This document shows positions 19,901-28,555 of a DNA stretch of 64,000 bases, one piece after another (the stretch's first letter is position 1; each line of letters starts with the position of its first letter). Origin of the DNA: Roseobacter sp. MED193 (GTDB taxonomy: Bacteria > Pseudomonadota > Alphaproteobacteria > Rhodobacterales > Rhodobacteraceae). The stretch lies in NCBI RefSeq assembly GCF_000152965.1, contig NZ_CH902583.1, positions 222,987 through 286,986 on the forward strand. The letters are read 5' to 3'. A model generated the notes under the pieces. That model had not been told where the DNA came from. It made no database searches and saw only the letters and a list, made by a program, of their open reading frames with translations. Made by a program: the position numbers and the translations under genes.

Positions 19901-20010
19901 CAGCGGATCAGATGCCAAAGGAGCTGGTGTTCATTCCTGCGCTTTTGTTGCTGGGTTTGATCGCCATGATGCAAAGCGGCCGCGCCCGCAGAGAAGGAGA
20001 AACAGCATGA
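16909..20010 (+). CDS. TRAP transporter fused DctQ-DctM permease
   Basis: A 1033-residue polytopic inner-membrane protein of the fused 4TM/12TM class that pairs with TAXI binding proteins. The N-terminal part (to ~300) contains the DctQ-like helices; the DctM domain has the motifs AAVVGSAATGLISGSSIANV, GSVEVASSVNGQIMPPVMGA and LVLGMGLPTTANYIV, and ends near residue 880. A C-terminal ~150-residue soluble extension (ELVQALDLAEAGQELRLTIE ...) is followed by one last helix (ELVFIPALLLLGLIAMM). It drives sodium- or proton-coupled uptake. The stop overlaps the usp start by 4 bp. Confidence 0.95.
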   Translation: MTSDVQGNRPLSEDELQELVASSDAGARNPVGAVGLSLAVIAVSWSVFQVILASPLANYLLPGAVNNNSRLIHLAFALMLGFMAYPAMGRESRNLISFALGHLGTVLGLGAFSVAVMVTIAPDISMNMAVIVGAVIALALVAPTYLNGSGVATGGERVVSAVGMFVAIVVLSYSAFAILGQYLLGDWSSTLQIAALILGLAVGGWFALSYIRQWDTPENDFVPVQDWALAGAGVFVSIYGFLNYQKIVDSGGLADDIDKFYALAGLLILFEAARRALGPAMAIIATVFLAYVFFGSSEWVPEVIRWKGASLKKAMSHMWITSEGVFGIALGVSTKFVFLFVLFGALLDKAGAGNYFIKMAFGALGHLRGGPAKAAVVGSAATGLISGSSIANVVTTGTFTIPLMKRVGFSSEQAGSVEVASSVNGQIMPPVMGAAAFLMVEYVGISYVEVITHAFLPAAISYIALVYIVHLEAVKRNMPTLGNREVHMARTILGMASFFAVFAGLCYGSQFPVEAAYRWVPSFAGVLMFGVVFVIYVALVALAAGIPDLEPDDPNAKEVELPDISKIYKAGLHYLLPIVVLVYFLMIEQKSPGLSAFWATALLFVILLTQKPIKAFFRNQSNMMATFVEGCHDLWSGLIDGSRNMIGIALATATAGVIVGTVTLTGVGQVMADLVETMAYGLTYLSAIVVHAISPLTDLIGITSFQGTVAERAADMTGTILVFVLLCVGLLSLVLGMGLPTTANYIVVSSLMAGVVVELGAQSGLIVPLIAVHLFVFYFGIMADVTPPVGLASFAAAAVSGGDAIRTGFVAFFYSLRTVALPFVFIFNTDLLLIDVTWTQGILVAISATIAILVFTAGTMGYFVTRSRLYESFLLVFVAFALFRPDFFMNRIMPPHSAVAPTELVQALDLAEAGQELRLTIEGPDFDTGEIASTTLVVEVLEGLDGAAMAEKAGLVLLPEADQMNLDAPGFGTPAEQDLGSFDFYGDSPVFVKEILAPADQMPKELVFIPALLLLGLIAMMQSGRARREGETA

Positions 20011-20450
20011 GCAGATCTGTACTTTGCGCGGTTGAGCTGAGCGACAAGGAAACCGACAAGATGGTGCTTGAGCAGGCGGTTAGATTGGCCGACCTGGATC
20101 AGGCTCAGCTGGATGTGGTGAACGTCCTGCCTGACTTTGGCGAGAGCTGGGTCTCTGGGTTCTTTGAGAGCCATCACCATGAGAAGGCGGTGGAGGACAC
20201 CACCGCCCGGCTCAAATCAGTTTGCGCTGAAATTCTCGGCGAGGACCGCAATGCAAAGGTCCGTCATGTGGTGGCGACAGGCACAGCCTACCAGGAGATC
20301 CTAAAAGTGGCAGAGGCCGCCGGCAGTGATCTCATCGTGATTGGCGCCCATAAGCCGGATCTGAAGGACTACCTGCTCGGGCCCAATGCTGCCCGAGTGA
20401 TCCGGCATTCAGGGTGTTCGGTTTTTGTCGTGCGCGCCCCACAGGCCTAA
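20007..20450 (+). CDS. Universal stress protein of the TRAP operon
   Basis: A 147-residue UspA-fold cytoplasmic protein. The C-terminal ATP-binding motif is visible as VIGAHKPDLKDYLLGPNAARVIRHSGCSVFVVR, matching G-2x-G-9x-G(S/N), with some divergence: IGAHKPD replaces the more usual IGSHGR. Its ATG overlaps the permease stop (ATGA), so the two are translationally coupled. In Halomonas the TRAP-linked Usp TeaD binds ATP and down-regulates the TeaABC transporter; a similar feedback role is likely here. A perfect terminator follows. Confidence 0.93.
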   Translation: MSRSVLCAVELSDKETDKMVLEQAVRLADLDQAQLDVVNVLPDFGESWVSGFFESHHHEKAVEDTTARLKSVCAEILGEDRNAKVRHVVATGTAYQEILKVAEAAGSDLIVIGAHKPDLKDYLLGPNAARVIRHSGCSVFVVRAPQA

Positions 20451-20459
20451 ATTCAAATC

Positions 20460-20485
20460 AAAGGGGCGCTGTGGAGCGCCCCTTT
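20460..20485. terminator. Bidirectional terminator between usp and lipocalin-like gene
   Basis: AAAGGGGCGCT and AGCGCCCCTTT form an 11-bp perfect stem with loop GTGG. It lies between convergent genes and its A/T ends serve both strands. Confidence 0.92.
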
Positions 20486-20498
20486 GTTGTTGTCGTAC

Positions 20499-21551
20499 TT
20501 ATTCGTAGCCGGTCATTTCTAGATACCCTGTGCCCCTATGGCTGCCGGACACTGCTACCGGTCCCTCCCAATAGGCAAAGGTCACATCCATCCAACTTTG
20601 CGGGTTAAGGGCTTCAACTATCAAGAAAACATCCTTTTCCGGCAAGCGAAGTTCCCAGCGTACCGGGATCTTTCTGCCAGCCACCTCCGCCTGTGCCAAA
20701 GGAACTGCTTGGAAAGCACCAGGGGGCAGAGGCGTGACCTCGCCTGTGGCGGAAATCCAGGTGCCAGACCTGAAATCTTTTGCGCCATTGGCGCCCCGCA
20801 ATACAAACCCCATCAGTTTTTCCCCACTGTCAAACCGCAGAGAAAACCAATCCCAACCACTTTGGTTTTCCGATAAGGGTTGGCTGGACCATTCGCGATC
20901 CAGCCAACCGTCACCGCTGACAGTGACTGGTCCAGAGGGCAGGGTAAGCCGGCCCGCTATCCGGTAGTTAGGCTGCGAGTAATAATAGCTGGCCTGGCCT
21001 TCCGGGGACTTCACCGAATACCCCTGCGCACCTTGCAAGACCAATGGGCCCTCTGCCTGTGCCTCGAGACTATAAGAGAAGGCATCTCCCTTGGCGGTGA
21101 GAGTAAGCTGCGACAGGTCCTCCTGACCGCTCATCTGCCAGTCATCAATCCAGGCCTGAAAGGGCGCCAATGTGACACCGGCTTGACCAATACCGCCACG
21201 GGCCAACCGCTCGGCCGAGAAATGCTCTGTGGCGCTGGTGAGGCCCGCATGGCCCATCCAGATCTGTGGACTTTGCCAACCTTCTGCTTCACCGGGGGCC
21301 AACGCACTTCGGAACAGTGTCCATTGTATGCCGTAGCTCTGACCCAGTTCATCTTCAAGGTTGGCGGTCAAATACCACCATTCAATGCGAAAATCCGGGT
21401 GTGGCCCGTGATCCATTGGAAAGGTCAGCGGGACGTCAGGAACCGGTACCGCAAATCCATCAGCCTCGGTCCCCAAGCCTGCAAATCCCTGGGCAAGGGC
21501 CGGGCTTGGGGCAAGGAGACACAGACACAAAAGGAACCGATTAACGCTCAC
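20499..21551 (-). CDS. AttH/CrtC-like lipocalin-domain secreted protein
   Basis: A 350-residue protein with a signal peptide (FLLCLCLLAPSPALAQ, cut near residue 21) and the two lipocalin-like beta-barrels of the AttH / carotenoid 1,2-hydratase-like family. Signature segments are FPMDHGPHPDFRIEWWYLTANL, IQWTLFRSAL, and the second-domain WLDREWSSQPL ... GWDWFSLRFDSGEKLMGF. It lies last in an operon with an ABC ATPase and permease and overlaps the permease gene by 11 bp (GTG start). Such proteins are thought to bind or hand over a hydrophobic ligand in the periplasm; no enzymatic role is visible. Confidence 0.88.
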   Translation of the reverse strand: MSVNRFLLCLCLLAPSPALAQGFAGLGTEADGFAVPVPDVPLTFPMDHGPHPDFRIEWWYLTANLEDELGQSYGIQWTLFRSALAPGEAEGWQSPQIWMGHAGLTSATEHFSAERLARGGIGQAGVTLAPFQAWIDDWQMSGQEDLSQLTLTAKGDAFSYSLEAQAEGPLVLQGAQGYSVKSPEGQASYYYSQPNYRIAGRLTLPSGPVTVSGDGWLDREWSSQPLSENQSGWDWFSLRFDSGEKLMGFVLRGANGAKDFRSGTWISATGEVTPLPPGAFQAVPLAQAEVAGRKIPVRWELRLPEKDVFLIVEALNPQSWMDVTFAYWEGPVAVSGSHRGTGYLEMTGYE

Positions 21552-23964
21552 TGGAAAACACCTTTAGTAGTGCGCTGGGATGAAGGCGAAACAGGCGCCA
21601 TGCGGGCAATATCGCTGCCAAAAGTGCTGCCAGGAGCGACAGGCTGACAAGCCAGAGCCAGTCGAGCGGAAACAGATGGATCGGCAGGCGCCAGCCAAAG
21701 GCCTCTGTGTTGATGACCACCAGCAAGGCCCAGGACAGAACCAGCCCGAGGGGCAAGGCCAGAAGAGCAGTCAGGCCTGCCATCAACAGACTGCGCAAAA
21801 CATCGATCTGTGCCAGGGCTTGTCGGCTGACCCCCATTGCCCAAACTGGCCCAAGCTGTGGCAAGCGCTGGCTCCAAAGAGTAGCGAGACTGGTGAAGAT
21901 GGCAAAACTCGCGACCCCCAGTGTCAGCAGTTTCAGGCTATCTGTAACACGGAAAGTCTGGTCAAAAACCTGTTTTGAAGCCTCCTTGACTTGCCCCTGG
22001 TCCGTCACATTTTCGTTCGTTAAATCAAACGCTTCTCGCAGTGCATTGGTCAAGACAGGAATGTGATCTGGATCCAGGCGAACGCCAAAACGTTGGTTTT
22101 CCGCCTGTGGCGCGTTGCGCAGTAATTGAGGCATCGAAACAATCGCCTGGCCATGGGGATTGCCGTAGTCTGAGTAGATGCCTAAGACCCTGTGCGGCCA
22201 TCCTTCGGGCAGGGAGAGTGTTTCATCGAGGTTGATGTTTTGACGCCGCGCGAGTTGTTCGCTGATAAGAATACCCTGGCCCTGTGCCAGAAGATCCCAG
22301 GCATCCGGCAGGACGTCAATCATGGGCCAGTTGTCGCGATAGGTCGGGTCATCGCGAACGCCGTAGATAGTGATTTGTCCAGATGGCTGCTGCAAAACCC
22401 TGGAACGGATAGGTAAAACACGCAGGCCTTTTTCCTCGAGCCATTGTTGTATCGCTTCCCCCTGGGCATCATCGCGCGCGGTGACATAGAGCTCAGAAGC
22501 AAGCCTTTGGTCTAGCCAATCAGAAAAGGTGAGCCTGAAGCTGGAAACCATTGTTCCGACGCCGATATTCGTGGCAAGCGCGAGCATCAATGCCATTAGC
22601 GCCAGGGAGAGACCTGGGAGCTGAGCACGGGCATCCGCCCAGAGCCAATGCCCAAGCGGGTGGCGCGTGGCGCTTTGACCCGCCCGCAAGATGTGCCAAA
22701 GGAAATACGGCAGCAACAGCGCGGTCCCGAGCATGATACAGCCAAGGAAGACAAAGCCACCACTGAGCCCACCAAGAAAGAGCAGCGACAGGACACCAAG
22801 CCCCAATAGTCCTGCTCCGAGCAGGGCCCATCCGTTGAAGTTGCGCAAAACCTGCTGCCCCCTGGCCCGGGTGGAAGGGGCCTGTAAAATGGGGAGGTGC
22901 CAAAGGGAAACAAACCCATATGAACTTGCGATCGATGCCCCCAGAAGCGTCATCGCAAGACCGGACAGCACCCATGCGAGTCGCAAAGACAGGGTGTTTT
23001 CAATTTCTGCCCCATAGAGCCCTGAAAGGGTCACGGCCACACCTGGCAAGAGAGCGGCCGCTAGAAAATACCCAATTATCAGACCTATAAGGCCGGAAAT
23101 CAAAGCAATGATGGAAATTTCAACCACCAGTGCCAGGACCAAGTTGCGAAAGGGCAGCCCCAGACATCGCAGGGTACGAAACAGTCCGCGCCGCTGTTCC
23201 ATGGCCAGGCCAATGGTGCCCTGGACAATGAACAACCCAACAACGAAGGATAAGAAGCCAAAGGCCGTCAGATTGAGATGAAAACTCTCGGTCAGGGCGC
23301 TTGGTTCGATGGCTGCACTGTTCGCAGAACTAAACCGGATGTGATCTGGCAGCTGACCCAGGGTCTTTGTTTCGGGTGGGTCCGGTCCAAGGTAGATCAG
23401 CCGTGTCAGACTGTCTGGCTTGCCAAGCAATCGACTAACAAGGGAGATGTCCGCAATCCCGCTGCCTAGTGGGACCGCATCAGAAAGATGAATGGCTAGC
23501 CCTTGCTTAGAGATAGCAAGATCAGCTGCGGTCTGTGGGTTCAAAATCAGCCCGCCAGGAGGGCGAAGTAAAGAGATCAGAAACGCCCCATCTGGGGCCT
23601 GGGCACCAGGGGCGGAGATGGTGGGAACGGGGGGAAAGGTCAGAAAGTCAAATCCAACAAGATCAATCCATTGGTTCTCAATCTTTAGGCGTCCTTCCAA
23701 CACTGGGGACAATGGCCATCCCTCTCGCTTGAGCGCAACATAGTCTGCCACTGTCAGGGGTTTGTCTGTTGATACCAGGCTTTTCCGGTCGAATTCCTGC
23801 ACAAAGCCCTCTGCCTTGGCATAGCTTGCCTTGGCTTCTGCGTTGATCGCCTGGACCGCCACCCAAAGGGCTGTTGCAAGGGCTAGTCCAACTATGAGCG
23901 CCGCCAGTTGAAACCGGTGCTGACGCCAATGAGACAGCAGGGCGCGCAGAGCAACTCCGGTCAC
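21541..23964 (-). CDS. FtsX-like ABC transporter permease
   Basis: An 807-residue inner-membrane protein with the architecture of large MacB/LolC-type permeases: an N-terminal helix, an extracytoplasmic domain (~40-240), three helices (~245-400), a middle four-helix block with a second periplasmic domain (~470-690) and three C-terminal helices (~690-800; WAMGVSRQALAQIDVLRS). It works by mechanotransmission rather than classical transport in characterised homologues. The GTG start overlaps the ATPase stop (GTGA), and the C terminus overlaps the lipocalin gene, so three proteins are made together. Confidence 0.92.
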   Translation of the reverse strand: MTGVALRALLSHWRQHRFQLAALIVGLALATALWVAVQAINAEAKASYAKAEGFVQEFDRKSLVSTDKPLTVADYVALKREGWPLSPVLEGRLKIENQWIDLVGFDFLTFPPVPTISAPGAQAPDGAFLISLLRPPGGLILNPQTAADLAISKQGLAIHLSDAVPLGSGIADISLVSRLLGKPDSLTRLIYLGPDPPETKTLGQLPDHIRFSSANSAAIEPSALTESFHLNLTAFGFLSFVVGLFIVQGTIGLAMEQRRGLFRTLRCLGLPFRNLVLALVVEISIIALISGLIGLIIGYFLAAALLPGVAVTLSGLYGAEIENTLSLRLAWVLSGLAMTLLGASIASSYGFVSLWHLPILQAPSTRARGQQVLRNFNGWALLGAGLLGLGVLSLLFLGGLSGGFVFLGCIMLGTALLLPYFLWHILRAGQSATRHPLGHWLWADARAQLPGLSLALMALMLALATNIGVGTMVSSFRLTFSDWLDQRLASELYVTARDDAQGEAIQQWLEEKGLRVLPIRSRVLQQPSGQITIYGVRDDPTYRDNWPMIDVLPDAWDLLAQGQGILISEQLARRQNINLDETLSLPEGWPHRVLGIYSDYGNPHGQAIVSMPQLLRNAPQAENQRFGVRLDPDHIPVLTNALREAFDLTNENVTDQGQVKEASKQVFDQTFRVTDSLKLLTLGVASFAIFTSLATLWSQRLPQLGPVWAMGVSRQALAQIDVLRSLLMAGLTALLALPLGLVLSWALLVVINTEAFGWRLPIHLFPLDWLWLVSLSLLAALLAAILPAWRLFRLHPSALLKVFSSER

Positions 23965-24617
23965 GTTAACCCGCCAGTGCTGAGGTGCAGGCGCCTGTCG
24001 AGGGCTGAGGCAATTGTCGGGGAATGGGTGACCAAGAACAAGGCCGTGTTACTTTCTGCGACCAGGTCTAACATCAAAGCCAAGACGGCATTTCCGGTTT
24101 CTTCATCCAAGCTGCCCGTTGGTTCATCCGCGAGCAGCAGTTTGGGGCGCATCGCGAGCGATCTGGCAATAGCGACCCGCTGCTGCTGCCCACCAGAGAG
24201 TTGCTCGGGGTAGCGCGCCAACAGCTGGGCAAGGCCAAGGCGCTGTGCCAACTGATCTTCCCAATCCGGATCATACCGTTTCGCGAGCTTGGCCTGCAGC
24301 GAGATATTGGCCGAAACATTGAGTGAGGGAATGAGATTAAATTGCTGAAAAACAATAGATATGGAGGAGCGGCGTAACGCGGCGCGTCCGCTATCATCAA
24401 GGACGCTGAGAGAGGTGCCATCAACGCGTATTTCGCCGCTGTCAAACCCGTCCAATGCGCCAACAAGATGCAATAGGGTGCTTTTGCCTGATCCGCTCTC
24501 CCCGGTGAGCGCCAGTGATTTCCCAGCCTCCAGATGTAGCGAGACCCGATCCAGAATCGGCCGCTCCAGGCCGCTTTGGGGGAGTGTTTTGGTCACATCT
24601 GAAACGGTTAATACCAT
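23961..24617 (-). CDS. ABC transporter ATP-binding protein (LolD/MacB type)
   Basis: A 218-residue ATPase with Walker A GESGSGKST (~39-47), Q-loop VFQQFNLIP, signature LSGGQQQR, Walker B LLLADEPTGSLD and the H-loop VTHS. LolD/MacB/FtsE-type subfamily by length and sequence style. It is the first gene of the three-gene operon and energises the large permease. ATG start at 24617. Confidence 0.95.
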   Translation of the reverse strand: MVLTVSDVTKTLPQSGLERPILDRVSLHLEAGKSLALTGESGSGKSTLLHLVGALDGFDSGEIRVDGTSLSVLDDSGRAALRRSSISIVFQQFNLIPSLNVSANISLQAKLAKRYDPDWEDQLAQRLGLAQLLARYPEQLSGGQQQRVAIARSLAMRPKLLLADEPTGSLDEETGNAVLALMLDLVAESNTALFLVTHSPTIASALDRRLHLSTGGLT

Positions 24618-24771
24618 GTCTTGATCTGTTTCCCACTTGGTTGCCAGTGCTCAGGTGAATGGCTGGCTGGTCTCTTATCAGCAGTCAATACCTCTGCGGG
24701 CGCAGTGTCCAGCAAGTAGCTGTCCTAACGCCGGGCTCTGATATAGGGTGCGGGGTGCGACGGGGGCTTGG

Positions 24772-25641
24772 ATGGCTGGAAGAATGATAAATCGTGTACT
24801 TCAGAATATCTGGGTGAAATCTCTTTGGCGCGCAGCACAGCAATTCAACCACAAAAACCACTGGGTGATGAGCAGCCATATTGCGATGTCGATGATGCTG
24901 GCGCTCTTTCCCTTTGTCTTGTTCACTGTCGCCTTGGCGGGGACAATGGCCAGTGTTTTTTCCCAAGGTATCGATCTGGACCATCTGGTTGATCTTGTTT
25001 TTGGGTCATGGCCAGAACCGGTCTCTACCCCGATCGTGTCAGAGTTGAACGCTGTTCTTGCCACCTCTAGCACAGGGCTTATCACGGTTGGCGGGTTTTT
25101 GGCGCTCTATTTCGCCTCCAACGGGGTAAATGCTGTACGCATTGCCATGGTCCAGGCCTATCATGATGTGGACCGGCGTCCCTTTTGGCTGTCGCGCATA
25201 CTTTGCATAGGATTTGTGATCCTTGGCGGGGCTGGCATTCTTTTCGCCGCCCTGTTTGAGGTTATCTTACCGCTCTATCTCCATTATTTGGCAGACTTTT
25301 TCCCAGAGGTGGAGCTTTCGGGCTATTTGACATCCGGGTTGCATGGGCTGGTTGCCGTGCTGCTGCCGTTTTTTGCAGTGTTTCTCTGTCATCTGGTGTT
25401 ACCAGGTCATATCCATCGGCTGTCCCATTTACTTCCTGGCACGGTTCTCACCGTCGCGCTTTGGTGGGGGGCTGGGATTGGCTTTGCTTTCTATGTGGGC
25501 TCCATCGCTCAATATTCGGCGACCTATGCAGGGTTGGCGGGGGCCATGGCAGCGATGATTTTTCTCTATGTGAATGCAGCTATCTTGATCTTCGGGGCTG
25601 AGTTCAACAACGCTCTTATCGAATTGCGCTTGACGGCATAG
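24772..25641 (+). CDS. YihY/BrkB-family inner-membrane protein
   Basis: A ~289-residue protein with about six transmembrane helices in the YihY/UPF0761 (formerly ribonuclease BN) pattern: SSHIAMSMMLALFPFVLFTV, VGGFLALYFASNGVNAVRIA, a central RPFWLSRILCIGFVILGGAG and the final AGLAGAMAAMIFLYVNAAIL ... GAEFNNAL. The molecular function of this family is not established. I prefer ATG 24772; a GTG eight codons earlier and an ATG four codons later are possible. Its upstream gap is shared with the divergent ABC operon. Confidence 0.9.
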   Translation: MAGRMINRVLQNIWVKSLWRAAQQFNHKNHWVMSSHIAMSMMLALFPFVLFTVALAGTMASVFSQGIDLDHLVDLVFGSWPEPVSTPIVSELNAVLATSSTGLITVGGFLALYFASNGVNAVRIAMVQAYHDVDRRPFWLSRILCIGFVILGGAGILFAALFEVILPLYLHYLADFFPEVELSGYLTSGLHGLVAVLLPFFAVFLCHLVLPGHIHRLSHLLPGTVLTVALWWGAGIGFAFYVGSIAQYSATYAGLAGAMAAMIFLYVNAAILIFGAEFNNALIELRLTA

Positions 25642-25798
25642 CTGCCGAGGCCTGGCCTGCATGAGGCGCCGACTTGGCAAAAATGCCACATGTTTCCGGA
25701 TTGGAAACAATGGGGCAGCTTCGCCACATTTTGGCCGCTCTCAGATCTTACCCATTTTCTATCCCTCGCCCTGGGACACGATGAATAGGAAGATCACG

Positions 25799-25978
25799 AT
25801 GAAAAGAATTGGTGCAGAACTGTTGGTTCCAAATCTGCTAAAACAGGCTTTGAAGAAATCAGGACTTGCCAAACAGATGTCGCAAAAGTTGCGGGTTTCC
25901 TTGCAGAGCGAAGGCGAGGGCGAAGATGCCCTCAAGCTGAGGGATCTGGCGTCGCAATCTCTTATGGGGCAACACTAA
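25799..25978 (+). CDS. Small hypothetical protein, 59 residues
   Basis: A Lys-rich small protein (MKRIGAELLVPNLLKQALKK ... LASQSLMGQH) with AGGAAG seven bases before the ATG, supporting translation. No family recognised, no membrane segment; the first 30 residues would form an amphipathic basic helix. It lies between yihY (same strand, 157 bp) and convergent rlmE. Confidence 0.45.
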   Translation: MKRIGAELLVPNLLKQALKKSGLAKQMSQKLRVSLQSEGEGEDALKLRDLASQSLMGQH

Positions 25979-25982
25979 AGTC

Positions 25983-26009
25983 CAAGGGAAGGGCTATCAC
26001 TATCCCTTG
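25983..26009. terminator. Hairpin at the rlmE stop, possible terminator
   Basis: CAAGGGA (25983-25989) pairs with TCCCTTG (26003-26009); the right arm overlaps the rlmE stop codon. Convergent genes lie on both sides. No T run. Confidence 0.4.
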
Positions 26010-26731
26010 TAACCCATTGCCACCACAAATTTTTCCGAACTGTCCGAGCGAGACGACGGCGGCTTAACGTTGGCGACCTTGGTGAACTTGTTCTTCAGCA
26101 GTTTTTGCAATTCGCCTTCGGCTCCACCCGCCAGAACCTTGGCAACAAAGGTGCCGCCTTCTTCCAGAACATCAAAGGCAAAATAGGCGGCTGCCTCGCA
26201 GAGCGCTATGATCTTTAAGTGGTCGGTTTGTTTATGGCCCGAACTGGACGCAGCCATGTCGGACATCACGACATCTGCCTTGCCACCAAGCCATTCCTTG
26301 ACCTGATCGTCTGCGCCTTCATCCATAAAGTCGAGCGTGTGAAACTCTGCCCCCGCCAAGGGTTCGATCTCCTGCAGGTCAACACCAATGATGCGGCCCT
26401 GCGCTTTACCGCGTTTTTCGCCCATGACATTGATGCGTTTCACGGCGACCTGTGCCCAGCCACCGGGAGCACAGCCCAGATCAACCACCCGCGCGCCAGG
26501 CACAAGAAAGCGATATTTGTCATCGACTTCCATGATTTTGTAGGCAGCGCGCCCACGATAGCCTTCGGCCTGGGCGCGTTTGACATAGGGGTCATTCAGT
26601 TGGCGTTGCAGCCAGCGAGTTGAACTCAGCCGCCGACCACGAGCGGATTTCACTTTGACCTTCAGATCCCGTTGGCCTCGACCAGAGGTGTTCTTGCCCG
26701 TGGGGGTCTTTCCTGTAGGCGTTTTTGCCAT
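26000..26731 (-). CDS. rlmE: 23S rRNA (uridine-2552-2'-O)-methyltransferase
   Basis: A 243-residue FtsJ/RrmJ-type enzyme that methylates U2552 in the ribosomal A loop during 50S maturation. The K-D-K-E tetrad segments are visible: [27 protein letters not shown] (SAM site), VMSDMA and [11 protein letters not shown]. The basic N-terminal extension (~1-30, repeats of TPTGK) is not in E. coli RlmE and may contact RNA. ATG 26731 is preferred to a TTG ten codons upstream. Downstream of ppx on the same strand, 66 bp away. Confidence 0.95.
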   Translation of the reverse strand: MAKTPTGKTPTGKNTSGRGQRDLKVKVKSARGRRLSSTRWLQRQLNDPYVKRAQAEGYRGRAAYKIMEVDDKYRFLVPGARVVDLGCAPGGWAQVAVKRINVMGEKRGKAQGRIIGVDLQEIEPLAGAEFHTLDFMDEGADDQVKEWLGGKADVVMSDMAASSSGHKQTDHLKIIALCEAAAYFAFDVLEEGGTFVAKVLAGGAEGELQKLLKNKFTKVANVKPPSSRSDSSEKFVVAMGYKG

Positions 26732-26797
26732 TGTCTTCACCGTTTTCGCCGCAGCCTTCAAAAGCGAAGGGCAGGGCGTGAATTACATTTACCAGCC

Positions 26798-27910
26798 TCA
26801 AAAGGGCCCGTCTTCCAATACGCCGTCCGCGCTCATCTGCGCATAAAGCAGACCTTCGCGTAAACCCCGGTCCGCTACCGACAGGCGGTCCGTTGGCCAG
26901 CACCGGAGCAGGGCTTGCAAAATGGCCGAGCCAGACATGATCAGAGCCTGGCGGTCTTCGCCGATACGAGGGTCGCGTCGGCGTCCCTGAGGCCCAAGAT
27001 CCAAATAGCCTCGGATGACCTTGTCAATCTGGTCGCTGGTCATTCGCAGCCCGTCCACTTTGGTGCGATCGTAGCGCTTTAACCCAAGATGGGAGGCAGC
27101 AACAGTGGTCACCGTACCGGAGGTCCCAACAATCTGAAAGCCTTCGCGGGCCTGCTCGTCCTTGTAGGGGGCAAAATCCGCCAGATGTTCTTCAAAATAC
27201 CAGCTCATCAGGGCAAAGCGAGCGGAATCATCCTCGACGTCGTTGAACTGATCTCGCAGGGTCGCCACCCCAAGAGGGACAGAGATCCAATCCACCACCT
27301 TGGCCGATGGGAAAGGGCTGTCTGCGGTGTGGAAACCGGCATGTAGGCGCATGATTGCAGCGGGGCGGTCCCGCCCTGGAACCGAGGATAGGTCAATCCA
27401 GACAAGCTCTGTCGAGCCGCCACCAATATCCACCACCAAAAGCTGTTCCGTTTTTATCGACACCAATGGCGCGCAGGAAATTACCGCCAAGCGGGCTTCT
27501 TCTTCGGGTTGGATGATTTCGAGGGGCAGGCCGGTTTCGCGCTTGACCTGGCGAATGAACTCGCGCGAGTTTTTTGCGCGCCTGCAGGCCTCTGTAGTGA
27601 CCAGCCGCATACGCTTGACCCGGTTCCGCTTGAGCTTTTGCTGGCAGATCCGCAAAGCCTGGATCGTGCGCGACATGGACGAACGAGACAGCCGTCCGGT
27701 TCGTTCAAGCCCTGTGCCAAGCTGCACAGACTTGGAAAAGCTATCGACCACATGAAAGCCGCTGCCCTTTGGTTGGGCAATCAGCATGCGGCAACTGTTT
27801 GTGCCAAGATCCAGAGCCGCATAAAGCGCATCAGAATCCGGACGGGCTGGTACAGGGGTTTCAACCACCTTGGGAAACGCGCCCGCACCTTTGGAACGCC
27901 TGGGCGCCAT
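26798..27910 (-). CDS. Ppx/GppA family phosphatase
   Basis: A 370-residue ASKHA-fold enzyme. Phosphate-loop motifs are AALDLGTNSCRMLIA (residues ~31-45) and VVDIGGGSTELVWID (~155); the middle TTEACRRAKN and IIQPEEEARLA segments are typical of Ppx/GppA. It has only the catalytic domains, being shorter than E. coli Ppx (513) and GppA (494), which carry a C-terminal HD-like region; this short form is usual next to rlmE in alphaproteobacteria. It hydrolyses polyphosphate or pppGpp; which one is not visible. Confidence 0.9.
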   Translation of the reverse strand: MAPRRSKGAGAFPKVVETPVPARPDSDALYAALDLGTNSCRMLIAQPKGSGFHVVDSFSKSVQLGTGLERTGRLSRSSMSRTIQALRICQQKLKRNRVKRMRLVTTEACRRAKNSREFIRQVKRETGLPLEIIQPEEEARLAVISCAPLVSIKTEQLLVVDIGGGSTELVWIDLSSVPGRDRPAAIMRLHAGFHTADSPFPSAKVVDWISVPLGVATLRDQFNDVEDDSARFALMSWYFEEHLADFAPYKDEQAREGFQIVGTSGTVTTVAASHLGLKRYDRTKVDGLRMTSDQIDKVIRGYLDLGPQGRRRDPRIGEDRQALIMSGSAILQALLRCWPTDRLSVADRGLREGLLYAQMSADGVLEDGPF

Positions 27911-28232
27911 GATTCACGCCCTCCGATTATCGTGTTACCCCTAGACTATGGAGCGAAGCCCGGCAGCGCAAGGGGATCCGGGCGCGATAACCCTAGCATC
28001 TCATGTCGCAGCGGTGCGGCGCATTTTAACGCCTGAGGGCGAGGTTGCGACAAACTCATATGTTTGATGAGAATTTTGACACCTTCCTGCTGTGGTCAGC
28101 GCCAGGGTGGCTTTGTATTCAAGAGAAAGGAAAAACGTCGCTCAAAACCCAAGTGGTGTCGAAATCCGGCGTACTCCGTCAAACGGGACGCTCTAGAAAC
28201 AAAAAATATCAGACGTCTCAGGAGAACAGGCT
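27911..28232 (+). promoter_or_regulatory. Intergenic region before the one-carbon operon
   Basis: A 322-bp divergent region between ppx and the 28233 gene with no supported gene. TTGACA occurs at 28076-28081 without a good -10. A short CCGT-CAA-ACGG hairpin lies near 28175. I looked for a SAM-II, SAM/SAH or cobalamin riboswitch core and did not find one. Confidence 0.4.
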
Positions 28233-28529
28233 ATGGTGGATGTTACGATCGTATACTGGCGCGATATCCCCGCGCAGGTCATTGTTGGCAAAGGCCGCCG
28301 TGGTTCAAAACGCCAATTGGAAGAACGGTTTGAACAGGCCATCGACCGGGCGGCAATGAAGGTCAACGCCAAAGACAGCGACGCCTACCTGGCAGAATGG
28401 CGCAAGGCTGCGCCCTATGTCCTGGAAGGCGAGTCTGCCGAAGTTGCCGAATCTGAGGCCAAACGTCTGGAAGCGGAGTACGATCAGGACCGTCTGAAAG
28501 CCCTGATCGCAAATGACGGATGGGCGTGA
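28233..28529 (+). CDS. Virulence-factor-domain small protein in one-carbon operon
   Basis: A 98-residue protein of the small 'virulence factor' domain family (starts VDVTIVYWRDIPAQVIVGKG, then GSKRQLEERFEQAIDRAAMK and YLAEWRKAAPY). CAGGAG precedes the ATG. The family name is historical; the biochemical role is unknown. It is first in a tight run with a MetF-like and a methyl-THF methyltransferase gene (26 bp to the next start), and this linkage recurs in Roseobacter-group genomes as far as I recall, suggesting a role in folate one-carbon or methionine metabolism. Confidence 0.8.
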   Translation: MVDVTIVYWRDIPAQVIVGKGRRGSKRQLEERFEQAIDRAAMKVNAKDSDAYLAEWRKAAPYVLEGESAEVAESEAKRLEAEYDQDRLKALIANDGWA

Positions 28530-28555
28530 GCCTGACACCACTATGGGAGGCCGTG

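Noticed and set aside
27911-28232. SAM or SAH riboswitch before the one-carbon operon
   Set aside because: Conserved cores of SAM-II and SAM/SAH types not found by eye; only a short hairpin present.
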